DNA of 64,000 nt from an uncultured Clostridia bacterium. Its GTDB lineage: Bacteria > Bacillota > Clostridia > TANB77 > CAG-508. Where the stretch lies: positions 38,300 through 102,299 of the forward strand of contig CALXWW010000005.1 of the NCBI GenBank assembly GCA_944392545.1, read 5' to 3'. This document shows, piece after piece, positions 51,815-61,966 of this stretch (the first letter of the stretch is position 1; each line of letters opens with the position of its first letter). Under the pieces are notes generated by a model. That model did no database searches. It saw only the letters and a list, made by a program, of their open reading frames with translations, and was not told the origin of the DNA. A program made the position numbers and the translations under genes.

Positions 51815-52696
51815 TTATCCTTTTATTTGCTTTGCAACTTCTTCTGCAAAATTCTCTTCTCTTTTTTCTAGTCCTTCACCTTTTTCGAATCTTGCAAATC
51901 TTACTATTTTTGCACCTTTTGATTCCACTAATTTTCCTATTTTTACATCTGGATCTTTAACGAATTCTTGCTCTACTAAACATACTTCACCATAGAATTT
52001 ATTTATTCTACCTTGTACTATTTTTTCAGCTATATCTGCTGGTTTTCCTTCATTCATAGCTTGAGCTTTTAATATTTCCATTTCTTTTGCAAGTCTATCT
52101 GCTGGAACTGCTGCTCTATCTAAGAATTCTGGTCTTGCTGCTGCTATTTGCATACAAATATCTTTTGCAAGTTCTGATGTTCCATTTTCCATCTCAACTA
52201 ATACAGCTATTTTTCCATCTCCATGTATATAGCTTTCTAGTAAGCCCTCTGTTTCAAATCTAACAAATCTTCTTATTGACATATTTTCACCTATTGTAGC
52301 TATTTTATTTGTTAATACTTCACTTACTGTTTTATCACTTTCTTTTATTGATTTTTGATTTAATAAAGTTTCTACGTCTGCTGGATTTTCCTTAGCAATT
52401 TGTTCTGCTACGTCTTTAACAAAGCTTCTAAATTCCTCATTTTTAGCAACGAAGTCTGTTTCAGCATTAACTTCAACAACAACTCCGATTTTTCCATCTT
52501 CTGAAATATATGTTTCAACTAATCCTTCAGCTGCTATTCTGTCTGATTTTTTAGCTGCTTTTGCAATTCCTCTTTCACGTAAAAGTTCAATTGCTTTTTC
52601 TTCATCTCCATTTGTTTCTGTCAAAACTTTTTTGCAGTCCATCATACCTGCACCTGTTTTTTCTCTTAATTCTTTAACTTGGCTTGCTGTAATCAT
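51815..52696 (-). CDS. tsf: Elongation factor Ts
   Basis: 293 residues. Ts/UBA start ([20 protein letters not shown]), [20 protein letters not shown] and [20 protein letters not shown] core repeats. Recharges EF-Tu with GTP. Behind rpsB with an 84-base gap holding a hairpin (52717-52760); ATG with AGGAGG. Confidence 0.97.
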   Translation of the reverse strand: MITASQVKELREKTGAGMMDCKKVLTETNGDEEKAIELLRERGIAKAAKKSDRIAAEGLVETYISEDGKIGVVVEVNAETDFVAKNEEFRSFVKDVAEQIAKENPADVETLLNQKSIKESDKTVSEVLTNKIATIGENMSIRRFVRFETEGLLESYIHGDGKIAVLVEMENGTSELAKDICMQIAAARPEFLDRAAVPADRLAKEMEILKAQAMNEGKPADIAEKIVQGRINKFYGEVCLVEQEFVKDPDVKIGKLVESKGAKIVRFARFEKGEGLEKREENFAEEVAKQIKG

Positions 52697-52780
52697 TTAA
52701 AAATCCTCCTTTATATTAAAATAAGGAGATAGAGCAGATTAAAGCTCTCCTCCTTTTTTATTTAAATTATTTTTATATTC

Positions 52781-53560
52781 TTATTTTTCTTCTTCAGAAG
52801 CAACAACTTCTTCTATGCTTTCTGGTTCTTCACTATTAACTTCTTCAGTCATTTCAGCCTCTACAGTTTCCATAGATTCACCTTGTTTTCCTTCTATAAC
52901 TGCATTTGCCATACAGTCAGCAATTAAAGCTACAGCTCTTATCGCATCATCATTTCCTGGTATAGCATAATCTACATCTTCTGGATTACAGTTTGTATCT
53001 ACTAAACCTATAACTGGAATACCTAATTTTCTAGCTTCTAATATTCCTATTCTCTCTTTTTTAGGATCAACTATAAACATTACTCCTGGGATTTCTTTCA
53101 TTTCCTTAATTCCACCAAGATTTTTTTCTAGTTTTTCCATTTCTTTCTTTAAAAGAATAACTTCTTTTTTAGGTAGAACATCAAATGTTCCATCTTCTTG
53201 CATTCTTTCAAGTTCTGTTAATCTTTGAATTCTTCTTCTAATTGTAGCAAAGTTTGTTAATGTACCACCTAACCATCTTTGGTTTACATAGTACATGCCG
53301 CATTTTTCTGCAGCTTCTTTAACACAATCTTGTGCTTGTTTCTTTGTTCCTACAAATAGAACTGTTTTTCCTTCCTCTGCTTGCTCTTTTAAGAAAGCAT
53401 AAGCTTCATCTAATTTTTTAGATGTTTTTTGTAAATCGATAATATGGATACCATTTCTAGCTTGGAATATGTATTCAGCCATTTTTGGTTCCCATCTTCT
53501 TGTTTGATGTCCAAAATGAACACCTGCTTCTAGTAATTGTTTCATTGCAACTACTGCCAT
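52781..53560 (-). CDS. rpsB: 30S ribosomal protein S2
   Basis: 259 residues. [20 protein letters not shown] and [19 protein letters not shown] start, [14 protein letters not shown] and [20 protein letters not shown]-terminal acidic extension ([16 protein letters not shown]) of about 30 residues. First gene of rpsB-tsf. Confidence 0.97.
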   Translation of the reverse strand: MAVVAMKQLLEAGVHFGHQTRRWEPKMAEYIFQARNGIHIIDLQKTSKKLDEAYAFLKEQAEEGKTVLFVGTKKQAQDCVKEAAEKCGMYYVNQRWLGGTLTNFATIRRRIQRLTELERMQEDGTFDVLPKKEVILLKKEMEKLEKNLGGIKEMKEIPGVMFIVDPKKERIGILEARKLGIPVIGLVDTNCNPEDVDYAIPGNDDAIRAVALIADCMANAVIEGKQGESMETVEAEMTEEVNSEEPESIEEVVASEEEK

Positions 53561-53574
53561 TTCAAATTCCTCCT

Positions 53575-53690
53575 TTTTGTTTTACCTCCACGAAGCTTTA
53601 AGCATTTAAAAAGACTTGCTTTAAATAAAACAAGCACTCCTCTTTAAACTAGCTTGTGTGTGTATTTTTAACGTATATTATTTTATCATA
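53575..53690 (-). promoter_or_regulatory. Possible rpsB leader element
   Basis: The 5' leader region of rpsB holds repeats that can fold (AGCAAGTC...GCTTGTTT and TTTAAAGC...GCTTTAAG). S2 autoregulates its mRNA in several bacteria through such leaders; the specific family is not identified. Confidence 0.35.
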
Positions 53691-53853
53691 TATTTTAGCT
53701 AATTTCAAGGGTTTTGATAACATTAATACAATATTTTTTTAAAATTATTGATATGATTTTTTCCTTTTTTGTTTCTTTTTGTAAAAATATGTGATAAAAT
53801 ATTTTTGTAATTTTTAATAAAGTAAAATAGCTAATGTTATAGGAGTGATATAT

Positions 53854-54093
53854 ATGCAATTTAATAAATGTAGTAGATGTGGTTGTTTTTTCGTAAATAG
53901 TGGAGATGTTTGTCCTAATTGTCAGCCAAAGGATAATTTTGAGATGAGTAAATTGAAAAACTTTTTAGAAGATTCTGATATAAATTGTTCTATGGAAAGT
54001 ATTTCTTATGATACAGGAATTAGCATGAAGAATTTAAACAGATATTTTTCAAATGATAATTTTGTAGATTATAAACCAGATACACAGTTATAG
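53854..54093 (+). CDS. Small zinc-ribbon protein
   Basis: 79 residues from ATG at 53854 with AGGAGTGA five bases upstream. N-terminal zinc ribbon CSRCGCFF...DVCPNCQPKD, then a helical part (KLKNFLEDSD) and ISYDTGISMKNLNRYFS, a helix-turn-helix-like end. Unnamed clostridial family with the same layout. Possibly DNA-binding. Confidence 0.7.
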   Translation: MQFNKCSRCGCFFVNSGDVCPNCQPKDNFEMSKLKNFLEDSDINCSMESISYDTGISMKNLNRYFSNDNFVDYKPDTQL

Positions 54094-54131
54094 TTTTTAT
54101 TATATAAAACCTATTCAAAGATTCTATCATT

Positions 54132-54165
54132 AAAGACATTAGCCCCTTGTCTAATGTCTTTATCT
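54132..54165. terminator. Bidirectional terminator
   Basis: AAAGACATTAG / CTAATGTCTTT (54132-54161), 8-base loop, T/A flanks between convergent genes. Confidence 0.85.
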
Positions 54166-54166
54166 T

Positions 54167-55429
54167 TTAATCTTTATTTAGCACATATATATTTTTTAAT
54201 CTTCTTACCGCTTCTTTTGCTTTTTCTTCATCATTTGCATGTATATACGCAACAATATCTTCTTTTTCTACTTTTTCTCCAATCTTTTTATTCAACGTTA
54301 TTCCTACAGCTTTATCTATTTTATCTTCTTTTTTTATGCGACCTCCGCCTAAAAATACGGATAGTTTTCCTATCTCTTCTGCTTTAATTTCTTTTACTCT
54401 TCCTTCTTTCTCTAATGTTACTGGTAAAATATATTTTGTTTTTTCAAATCTATTTGTATCTTCTATATATGATATATCTCCACCTTGATTTTTTACTAAT
54501 TCCTTAAATTTTTCTAATGCTTTTCCATTTTGTATATTTTCTAGTATTTTTCTTTTATTCTCTTCTAAATCATTTCCTTTACCTGCAAGTTTTAGCATAT
54601 TGCTTCCTAATTCTAAAACTACTTCTTTTACGTCATCTTGCATATTTCCTTTTAAAGCTTCTACCGCTTCTATTACTTCTAAAGTATTCCCTATATTTTT
54701 TCCTAATGGTTCTTCCATTGGAGTTAACATTGCAACAGTTTCTCTTCCTGCTAGTCTTCCTATTTCTGTCATTTCATCCGCAAGTTCTTTAGCCTTTTCT
54801 TTTGTTTTCATAAAAGCACCGCTTCCATAAGTTACGTCTAATACAATTTTATTTGCACCTGCTGCTATTTTTTTACTCATTATGCTAGAAGCTATAAGCG
54901 GAATACTTTCTGTTGTGCTTGTTGCATCCCTTAATGCATATATTTTCTTATCTGCTGGTGCTAAATTCATAGTTTGTCCTATTAAGCTAATTCCTATTTT
55001 CTTTACATTTTGCATAAATTCTTTTTCTGAAATATTTATCTTGTATCCTGGTATGCTTTCTAATTTATCTATAGTTCCACCGGTATATCCTAAACCTCTT
55101 CCTGACATTTTAGCTACGGGTACTCCAAGTGAAGCTATAATTGGCATCAAGATCAATGTTATCTTGTCTCCCACTCCTCCTGTACTGTGCTTGTCTACAA
55201 CTATCCCTAAACTAGTTAAATCTAATATATCTCCAGAGTTTGCCATAGCAAGTGTTAAATCTAAAGTTTCTTCTTTATTCATTCCATTTAAATATATTGC
55301 CATAATTAATGCAGCAGCTTGGTAGTCAGTAATGTTATTATTTGTATATTCATTTATAAAGAAGTTTATTTCTTCTGTATTTAATACGTGTTTATCTCTT
55401 TTTTTAGCAATTATCTCCTTTATATTCAA
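54167..55429 (-). CDS. Pyrimidine-nucleoside (thymidine) phosphorylase
   Basis: 420 residues, family length. DYQAAALIMAIYLNGMNKEE, DKHSTGGVGDKITLILMPI, KMSGRGLGYTGGTIDKLE, GSGAFMKTKEKAKELA. Cleaves thymidine/uridine with phosphate for nucleoside salvage. TTG start at 55429 with GGAGGG; overlaps the stop of the HAD fragment gene by 4 bases. Confidence 0.93.
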   Translation of the reverse strand: MNIKEIIAKKRDKHVLNTEEINFFINEYTNNNITDYQAAALIMAIYLNGMNKEETLDLTLAMANSGDILDLTSLGIVVDKHSTGGVGDKITLILMPIIASLGVPVAKMSGRGLGYTGGTIDKLESIPGYKINISEKEFMQNVKKIGISLIGQTMNLAPADKKIYALRDATSTTESIPLIASSIMSKKIAAGANKIVLDVTYGSGAFMKTKEKAKELADEMTEIGRLAGRETVAMLTPMEEPLGKNIGNTLEVIEAVEALKGNMQDDVKEVVLELGSNMLKLAGKGNDLEENKRKILENIQNGKALEKFKELVKNQGGDISYIEDTNRFEKTKYILPVTLEKEGRVKEIKAEEIGKLSVFLGGGRIKKEDKIDKAVGITLNKKIGEKVEKEDIVAYIHANDEEKAKEAVRRLKNIYVLNKD

Positions 55430-55626
55430 GTATAATTCCCTCCTTTTTTTAATACTTCTTCTATTTTAATTAAACCTTTTAAATACTTTTTCCAGTTATC
55501 ATCCTTAGTAATTAAATTATTTACTTCTTCTATTCTATTTAAGTTTGTTCCTAATCTTTCTAGTTCTTTTTTAGGAGAATATCCTACAAGTACATCTCCT
55601 ATATCAAATACTATATTTCTTATCAT
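55426..55626 (-). pseudogene. HAD-family hydrolase, N-terminal fragment
   Basis: 66 residues begin as a YihX/HAD-type phosphatase: IRNIVFDIGDVLVGYSPKKE, with the nucleophile Asp in FDIGDVL, but the frame stops after the first cap region (family about 200 residues). The rest is missing, so it is a truncated remnant or a small fold-only protein. Its stop overlaps the next gene's start, a preserved coupling. Confidence 0.6.
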
Positions 55627-55649
55627 AAATTCCTCTTAAACCAATATAT

Positions 55650-56306
55650 TTATACTATATTTTTTACAAAACTACGTCTATGTAATGGGCATAATCCATG
55701 TTCTTTAATAGCTGTGATGTGTGCTGCTGTTCCATATCCTTTATGTTTTTCAAATCCATACATTGGATATACCTCATCCCACTGTCTCATTATTCTATCT
55801 CTTGTTACTTTAGCAATGATTGAAGCTGCTGCAATAGAGTAGCTTTTGCTATCCCCTTTAATAATTGATCTATATGGTATATGGTCAGTATCTATTTTTG
55901 TCAGGGCATCTACTAATATTATTTCTGGTTTTTGGAAATCTCTATTTTTTTCTTGCAAGTCTGTTTCTAAGTTTTTTATTGCTAAAGTTAGTCCTTCTTT
56001 TGTTGCATTTAATATATTTATTCTATCTATTTCTTCTTGTGATATTATACCTACACCATACCCCAAAGCTTCTCTTGTTATTTCTTCATATAGCTTTTCT
56101 CTCTTTTTTTCAGATACTTTTTTAGAATCGTTTACACCTTCTATCATAGAATCTCTTGGCATTACTACACATGCAACTACTACTGGTCCTGCTAGCGGTC
56201 CACGTCCTGCTTCATCTATTCCTGCTATACTTGTCGTTCCATTTTCGTATAGCTCTTCTTCTATTTTCTTTATTTGGTTTAATCTTTCTAATTCTTTTTC
56301 TTTCAT
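55650..56306 (-). CDS. rnhB: Ribonuclease HII
   Basis: 218 residues. GIDEAGRGPLAGPVVVACVV with catalytic Asp-Glu, ILVDALTKID (Asp) and KGDSKSYSIAAASIIAKVTR. Removes ribonucleotides from DNA. In an operon with an unknown membrane protein upstream and a nucleoside phosphorylase downstream. Confidence 0.95.
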   Translation of the reverse strand: MKEKELERLNQIKKIEEELYENGTTSIAGIDEAGRGPLAGPVVVACVVMPRDSMIEGVNDSKKVSEKKREKLYEEITREALGYGVGIISQEEIDRINILNATKEGLTLAIKNLETDLQEKNRDFQKPEIILVDALTKIDTDHIPYRSIIKGDSKSYSIAAASIIAKVTRDRIMRQWDEVYPMYGFEKHKGYGTAAHITAIKEHGLCPLHRRSFVKNIV

Positions 56307-56315
56307 TTCTACCTC

Positions 56316-56864
56316 TTATTTTTCTTCTTTTTTATCTTTGTCTGCTTCTTCGTTTTTTTGGCTATTTTCGTTATCTTGTTTTTCTTCATTACTATCTTTT
56401 TCCATGTCTGATAATTTATATACTACATTTCCATTTTTGTCTTCTATGCCGTTTACATATATTATATCGTTTTTCTTATAGTCAACTATGTAGTAGCTAT
56501 TTCTTGTTATATTTTCTAGCCCAAGTTCTTTTAAATCTTCATTATCTAAATAATAATAATTGCTTTTTTTAGACTCTAAATCTATTATTTCTTTATCTAT
56601 TAAGTTTTGTAAGCTAGCATCTATTTCTTTATCTTGTAATTTCGTACCAATGTATTTAGCACCTTTTTCTTTTATTTCAACCTTCTGCGCTATTACTTCT
56701 GTTTTTCCCTGTATTAACAACATATCTGTTTTTATTGTTTTAAATTTCTCATTGCTATACTCTTTAGTAAATAACTGTATACCTACAAATATACCAACTA
56801 TTATTATAGCTATTACAATTAATATTTTAATGTATGTTACAGCTAAACTTTTTCGCTTTTTCAT
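56316..56864 (-). CDS. Hypothetical single-pass membrane protein
   Basis: 182 residues: basic cytoplasmic tail, membrane helix (about 11-31), an external domain with LLIQGKTEVIAQKVEIKEKG and YIVDYKKNDIIYVNG, and a C-terminal Glu/Lys/Asn-rich tail (QDNENSQKNEEADKDKK). Reminiscent of small clostridial sporulation/stress proteins but no family is certain. 9 bases before rnhB, so co-transcribed. Confidence 0.6.
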   Translation of the reverse strand: MKKRKSLAVTYIKILIVIAIIIVGIFVGIQLFTKEYSNEKFKTIKTDMLLIQGKTEVIAQKVEIKEKGAKYIGTKLQDKEIDASLQNLIDKEIIDLESKKSNYYYLDNEDLKELGLENITRNSYYIVDYKKNDIIYVNGIEDKNGNVVYKLSDMEKDSNEEKQDNENSQKNEEADKDKKEEK

Positions 56865-57088
56865 AACTATTTCTCTCCCATTCTTTTTTAGTTATTAGAT
56901 ATTTTATATATTATAATTTCACATATATTTTATATTATATATTGATACACTATATTTTTCAACTATTTAAATAAATTAATTTATACTTAAAACATAACAT
57001 TTTTTTCACATTTTGTTCACAAATCTCTTGTATTATATATCTATATTAAGTTATTATATATTATATAGATATTTCTAGGAGGTAAAAA

Positions 57089-58408
57089 GTGGAAGAAAAT
57101 AATAATTTAAATGAAACAAATAAAGAAACTAATGATAAATATATTAAAGAATCTTTAGAATTTAAACCAATTGTTCAGGAAAGCATAAATAATAATGATT
57201 TTAAATCTACTGCATCAAGTACAAATTCTAGTTCGACTAATAGCAAAAACAAGAATCAAAATAAAAACCAAAGTTGGGGATTTGTAAAGACAATCCTTTT
57301 ACCATTTACTTGTGGAATTGTAGGTGCAGGTATTGTAGTGGGTACATGTTTTGGAGTTCCTAATGTACGAAATAAGCTACTTTCTAGCTCTACTTCTACA
57401 GACGAAATCAAAGTTATAAATCCAAATACAGAACAAATTTCTTTATTGGATTATTCTGAAACTGCAATTGGAGTTGCAAATAAAGTTCTACCATCGATTG
57501 TTGGAATTAATGTAACATATTCAATAAATTCTATTTTCTATGGTGGTCAAGGAACTGCTGAAGCACAGGGTTCTGGAGTTATAATTAGTGAAAATGGATA
57601 TATTTTAACAAATAATCATGTTGTTAATTCTTCTTCTGCTTCTTCATATTATGAATTAGGTAAAGCAAGTAAAATTACAGTTACATTATACAACGATGAC
57701 ACAGAGTATGAAGCTGAAATAGTAGGTACAGATGAACAAACTGATTTAGCAGTTATAAAAATTAATAAGGACGGTCTAACTGCTGCTGAACTTGGAGATT
57801 CTGATTCAGTACAAGTTGGAGAATTTTGTATGGCCATAGGTAATAATCTTGGTCTAGGCACAACTGTTACCGATGGCATTGTAAGTGCTGTAAATCGAAC
57901 TGTTACCGATGAGGATGGTAATAGCTATGTAGCAATTCAAACAAACGCTGCTATTAACTCTGGTAATAGTGGTGGTGCTTTGGTAAACAGTCAAGGTCAG
58001 GTAATAGGTATTAATACATTAAAAATATCTGGTGAAGGTGTCGAAGGTGTAGGATTTGCTATTCCAATAAATTCTACTAAAGATATATATGAACAATTAA
58101 TTGAGTATAGCAAAGTTAAAAGACCATATCTAGGAATTGGTGGAATCGATATAAATGAAAGTATGGCTAAAGAATACAGTCTAACTGTTGGCGTATATGT
58201 AAAATCATTAGAAAACTTTGGTGCTGCTGAAAGAGCAGGAATAAAAGTCGGAGACGTTATTACAAAAGTAGATGGTAAAGATATTGAGAACATGAATGAA
58301 TTAAATGAAATTAAAAACCAAAAAGAAATTGGTGACAAAATAACACTAACTATCTGGAGAAATGGAGAAACTTTAGATATTGACGTAACATTACAAGAAC
58401 AACCATAA
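57089..58408 (+). CDS. htrA: HtrA-like serine protease (trypsin and PDZ domains)
   Basis: 439 residues; GTG at 57089 with AGGAGGT. Disordered N-terminus, one membrane helix (about 68-88), protease domain with His in ILTNNHVV, Asp in EQTDLAVIK, Ser in NSGNSGGALV, PDZ domain (VYVKSLENFGAAERAGIKVG, about 335-430). Surface quality-control protease. Preceded by no operon; transcribed alone with terminator at 58414. Confidence 0.95.
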   Translation: MEENNNLNETNKETNDKYIKESLEFKPIVQESINNNDFKSTASSTNSSSTNSKNKNQNKNQSWGFVKTILLPFTCGIVGAGIVVGTCFGVPNVRNKLLSSSTSTDEIKVINPNTEQISLLDYSETAIGVANKVLPSIVGINVTYSINSIFYGGQGTAEAQGSGVIISENGYILTNNHVVNSSSASSYYELGKASKITVTLYNDDTEYEAEIVGTDEQTDLAVIKINKDGLTAAELGDSDSVQVGEFCMAIGNNLGLGTTVTDGIVSAVNRTVTDEDGNSYVAIQTNAAINSGNSGGALVNSQGQVIGINTLKISGEGVEGVGFAIPINSTKDIYEQLIEYSKVKRPYLGIGGIDINESMAKEYSLTVGVYVKSLENFGAAERAGIKVGDVITKVDGKDIENMNELNEIKNQKEIGDKITLTIWRNGETLDIDVTLQEQP

Positions 58409-58413
58409 GCAAT

Positions 58414-58454
58414 GAGTGGACAAAAAAGATAATATTTCTTTTCTGTCCACTCTT
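58414..58454 (+). terminator. Terminator of htrA
   Basis: GAGTGGACA / TGTCCACTC, 21-base loop with T-rich part; T after the stem. Confidence 0.75.
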
Positions 58455-58699
58455 CGTTATTTATTATAACTATTTTGTTAAAATATAATATTCTCTATAT
58501 TCGTTGCATTTATAGCCTCTACATATTGTTTTATTAATGATATAATTATAATTAATAATAAACAATTGAAGCTAGTTGTAACACTTGTATTACCTCCACA
58601 AAAATAATATCATTACTTTTATGTTATTACAAGTATTTTATTTTCAATATAATCACCTTTTGTTCACACAATGTTCAAAATTCCTATGTATAATATGTT

Positions 58700-58797
58700 C
58701 ATAGTTGATAATAATGTTACTCCATTATCAACTATATATAAGTAAAACATCCCCTTTTATTTTCAATGAGCAACTGTATAATCAGTTGCTTTTTTTT
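58700..58797 (+). ncRNA. Candidate small RNA (two hairpins, strong terminator)
   Basis: In a 530-base gene-free region after htrA. A TATAAT (58689-58694) precedes ATAGTTGATAAT / ATTATCAACTAT (58701-58735) and AGCAACTG / CAGTTGCT with eight T (58769-58797). No open frame. The -35 is weak. Could be a small RNA of about 95 bases. Confidence 0.4.
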
Positions 58798-58912
58798 GAA
58801 TTTTAGAAAAGTTATTTAAAGTTGATTTTTTACTATATATAATAGTCTCAGATCTCATTTTATACTTAGATAATTATTGTCATAACTGAAAAAACGCAAA
58901 AACTTAAGAGAA

Positions 58913-58969
58913 AATAAATAGACAGACTTAAATTACTTTTTACAAAGTAATAATGTCTGTCCATTTATT
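58913..58969 (-). terminator. Terminator of the rplJ-rplL operon
   Basis: AATAAATAGACAGAC pairs with GTCTGTCCATTTATT around an inner ATTACTTT/AAAGTAAT stem; just after the rplL stop on the minus strand. Confidence 0.8.
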
Positions 58970-58986
58970 CAAAAGTTTTATTTTAA

Positions 58987-59355
58987 TTAAGCAAGTTCTA
59001 CAACTGCCCCAACTTCTGTAAATTTAGCTTTTAATTCTTCAGCTTCTTCTTTCTTTACATTTTCTTTAACTGTTTTTGGTGCACCATCAACTAAATCTTT
59101 AGCTTCTTTTAATCCTAATCCTGTTGCATCTCTAACTACTTTAATTACTTGGATTTTATTTGCACCAGCTTCTTTTAATACTACATTAAATTCTGTTTTT
59201 TCTTCAGCTGCACCTGCTGCTGCCCCACCAGCTACTGGTGCTGCAACTGCTGCTGCAGATACTCCGTATTTTTCTTCTATTCCTTTTACTAATTCTGATA
59301 ACTCTACAACTGTTAAGCTATCAATTGTTTCTAATAATTCATCTATTTTTGCCAT
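58987..59355 (-). CDS. rplL: 50S ribosomal protein L7/L12
   Basis: 122 residues. N-terminal dimer domain, Ala/Gly hinge ([20 protein letters not shown]) and C-terminal [40 protein letters not shown]. Stalk protein recruiting GTPases. Followed by a terminator and not by rpoB. Confidence 0.97.
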   Translation of the reverse strand: MAKIDELLETIDSLTVVELSELVKGIEEKYGVSAAAVAAPVAGGAAAGAAEEKTEFNVVLKEAGANKIQVIKVVRDATGLGLKEAKDLVDGAPKTVKENVKKEEAEELKAKFTEVGAVVELA

Positions 59356-59496
59356 TTTAAAATTCCTCCTTTAATCTTTCTTATTTACTTGCAAACTTGG
59401 CATGTTTGCTATTAATTTGTTTTATTCTTTATATTTCTTATTTGCAATATACATTAAACTCATTATGCTAAACGAAGTTTATATCTAGTTTTTAAG

Positions 59497-59997
59497 TTAA
59501 GCATTTTCTTTTTGCGCTTTTACTTGATCAAGTGCAACAGCAAGTTTTGTAATATTTCCAAGTAAAGCCCCAGCAAGTTTTGCAAGAAGTTCTTGTCTTG
59601 ATGGTAATTTAGCGATAGTTATTATTTCCTCAGCTGTCATAACTTTTCCTTCAATGATTCCTCCTTTTATTTTGTAGAAATCATTATTTTTAGAGAAGTT
59701 ATATATAGCTTTTGCAGGTGCTAAATAATCTTCTTTACTTGTTATTAATGCTGTTGGTCCTTCTAATAGGTTATCTAAACCATTTTCTCCATTTGCATTT
59801 AAAGCTCTCTTTATTATGTTATTCTTTATAACTTTGTATTCTGCGTTTGCTTCTCTTACGTCTTTTCTTAATTTTGTAACATCTTCAACAGTAATTCCTC
59901 TATAATCTACTAAAAGAATTATAGAAGCATCTTTTAATTCTGCTGCTAAAGTGTTAACTGCTTCTTCTTTTTGTTTTAAAACTTTTTCACTAGCCAA
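59497..59997 (-). CDS. rplJ: 50S ribosomal protein L10
   Basis: 166 residues. LVDYRGITVEDVTKLRKDVR and EYKVIKNNIIKRALN, C-terminal stalk helix. ATG with GAGGTG site. Preceded by the L10 leader. Confidence 0.96.
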   Translation of the reverse strand: MASEKVLKQKEEAVNTLAAELKDASIILLVDYRGITVEDVTKLRKDVREANAEYKVIKNNIIKRALNANGENGLDNLLEGPTALITSKEDYLAPAKAIYNFSKNNDFYKIKGGIIEGKVMTAEEIITIAKLPSRQELLAKLAGALLGNITKLAVALDQVKAQKENA

Positions 59998-60029
59998 TTC
60001 TTTTCACCTCTTTTTCTATAAATGATATA

Positions 60030-60142
60030 CATAAATTTAAAATCTGTATACATAGCCATGAGGCATATATATACAGATTATTTCCGTACTATAATATGCC
60101 TAGGTAAGACTTATCTTTTTGCTTACTGTCTTTGGCTATCTA
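60030..60142 (-). promoter_or_regulatory. L10 leader (rplJ autoregulatory RNA)
   Basis: Minus-strand leader with CCAAAGACAGTAAGC...GTCTTACC and CCTAGGCATA...TATGCCTCATGGC, plus CTGTATA.../TGTATACAG, the paired elements of Firmicute L10 leaders bound by L10(L12)4. Placed directly upstream of rplJ. Confidence 0.7.
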
Positions 60143-60151
60143 TTTTTTATC

Positions 60152-60835
60152 TTATTTTTGATCAATATACATACTTGGTCCCATTGTTGTAGATATAGCT
60201 ACACTCTTGATATATTGTCCTTTAGCTGCTACTGGCTTTGCTTTTATAATAGCATTCATAACTGTTTCATAGTTTTCTAATAATTTAGCTGTACCAAATG
60301 AAACTTTTCCAAATCCTAAATGGATAATATTTGTTTTGTCTAGTCTATATTCAACTTTACCAGATTTAATATCATTTATTGCTTTTGTAACGTCCATTGT
60401 TACTGTTCCTGATTTTGGGTTAGGCATTAATCCTTTTGGTCCTAATATTTTACCTAATCTACCTACAACACCCATCATATCTGGAGTTGCAACGATAACA
60501 TCATAATCAAACCAGTTTTCTTTCTCGATTTTTGGTATTAATTCTTCTGCACCAACAAAATCTGCACCTGCTTTTTTAGCTTCTTCAGCTTTTGGTCCTT
60601 TTGCGAAAACTAATACTCTTTGAGTTTTACCTGTACCATTTGGAAGTACTGTTGTACCTCTAACTTGTTGATCAGCTTGTTTTGAATCAACACCTAATTT
60701 TACGTGTAATTCAACTGTTTCATCAAATTTTGGTTTTGGCATTTTTTGAATTAAATCTAATGCTTCTTGTGCACTATATACTTTTGCTTTATCAACTAGC
60801 TTTTCAGCTTCTTGATATCTCTTTCCTCTCTTCAT
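60152..60835 (-). CDS. rplA: 50S ribosomal protein L1
   Basis: 227 residues. [79 protein letters not shown]. Downstream of rplK in standard order. Confidence 0.97.
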   Translation of the reverse strand: MKRGKRYQEAEKLVDKAKVYSAQEALDLIQKMPKPKFDETVELHVKLGVDSKQADQQVRGTTVLPNGTGKTQRVLVFAKGPKAEEAKKAGADFVGAEELIPKIEKENWFDYDVIVATPDMMGVVGRLGKILGPKGLMPNPKSGTVTMDVTKAINDIKSGKVEYRLDKTNIIHLGFGKVSFGTAKLLENYETVMNAIIKAKPVAAKGQYIKSVAISTTMGPSMYIDQK

Positions 60836-60927
60836 CTTTACCTCCTTTGGTTCAAACGAGCTTTTACTCTCCCATATTTTAATAATTTTTGTTTAACATT
60901 GATATATTTATTAAAAACTCTGTTAAA

Positions 60928-61356
60928 CTATTCTTCTACTACAACACCCATTGATCTTGCAGTACCTGCTACCATACTCATAGCTGCTTCTAATGATGCT
61001 GCATTTAAGTCTGGCATTTTTTGTTTAGCAATTTCTTCAACTTGTGCTTTAGTTAATTTTGCTACTTTATCTTTGTTAGGCTTTCCTGAAGCTTTTTCGA
61101 TTTTAGCAGCTTTTTTAATTAATACAGCCATTGGTGGTTCTTTTGTAATAAATTCAAAAGATTTATCTTTATATACAGTAATTACAACTGGTACTATCAT
61201 ACCGTTTAAATTAGCTGTTCTATCATTGAATTCTTTTACAAATTGCATAATGTTTACACCACTAGCACCTAAAGCTGGTCCAACTGGTGGGGCTGGTGAC
61301 GCCTTTCCTGCTGGTATTTGTAATTTAATTACATTGCCTATTTCTTTCTCTGCCAT
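60928..61356 (-). CDS. rplK: 50S ribosomal protein L11
   Basis: 142 residues from ATG at 61356 with AGGAGGTG upstream; the GTG five codons earlier is in that site. [39 protein letters not shown]. Binds the GTPase-centre rRNA. Confidence 0.97.
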   Translation of the reverse strand: MAEKEIGNVIKLQIPAGKASPAPPVGPALGASGVNIMQFVKEFNDRTANLNGMIVPVVITVYKDKSFEFITKEPPMAVLIKKAAKIEKASGKPNKDKVAKLTKAQVEEIAKQKMPDLNAASLEAAMSMVAGTARSMGVVVEE

Positions 61357-61411
61357 TTTATATAGCACCTCCTTTAAAATGTAATATGTATATTAATCTA
61401 AAAATAGATTA

Positions 61412-61948
61412 TTAACTAATTTTTTGTACTTGTGAAAAGTCTAACTCTACTGGAGTTTCCCTTCCAAACATTGATACTAATACTTTTACTTTGTGTTTTT
61501 CTTTATTGATTTCTGTCACAACACCTATAAAGTCTGTTAATGGTCCATCTAATACTTTAACAGAATCATTAACTTCATAATCCACATTAACTTCTGTTAT
61601 TTCAAATCCCATTGCTCTTATTTCGTCCTCTGTAAGAGGAATAGGATCTGTTCCAGAACCAACAAAGCCTGTAACACCTCTTGTATTTCTAACTATATAC
61701 CATGTTTTTTCAGTTACAATCATTTTTATTAAAACATATCCCGGAAAAACTTTTTTCAAATTAGCTTTTCTTTTTCCATCTTTAATTTCTATTTGTTCTT
61801 CCATTGGAACAATTATATTAAAGAAATAATCTTCTAATTCTCTGTTTTTTATTGTTTTTTCAAGGTCTGTTTTTACTTTATTTTCATAACCTGAATAAGT
61901 GTGTATAACATACCATCTTGGTATTAAATCATTTTCTTCTTGAGACAT
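61412..61948 (-). CDS. nusG: Transcription termination/antitermination protein NusG
   Basis: 178 residues. [20 protein letters not shown] (NGN domain) and [20 protein letters not shown] (KOW). Binds RNA polymerase and links it to ribosome or Rho. Between secE and rplK. Confidence 0.97.
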   Translation of the reverse strand: MSQEENDLIPRWYVIHTYSGYENKVKTDLEKTIKNRELEDYFFNIIVPMEEQIEIKDGKRKANLKKVFPGYVLIKMIVTEKTWYIVRNTRGVTGFVGSGTDPIPLTEDEIRAMGFEITEVNVDYEVNDSVKVLDGPLTDFIGVVTEINKEKHKVKVLVSMFGRETPVELDFSQVQKIS

Positions 61949-61966
61949 ATTTTAGCCTCCTTCATT

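Noticed and set aside
54154..54830. Long plus-strand frames opposite the nucleoside phosphorylase gene
   Set aside because: Leu/Phe-rich shadow translations of an intact minus-strand gene.
55846..56481. Plus-strand frame of 211 codons opposite rnhB
   Set aside because: Shadow of rnhB and the adjoining gene; no ribosome site.
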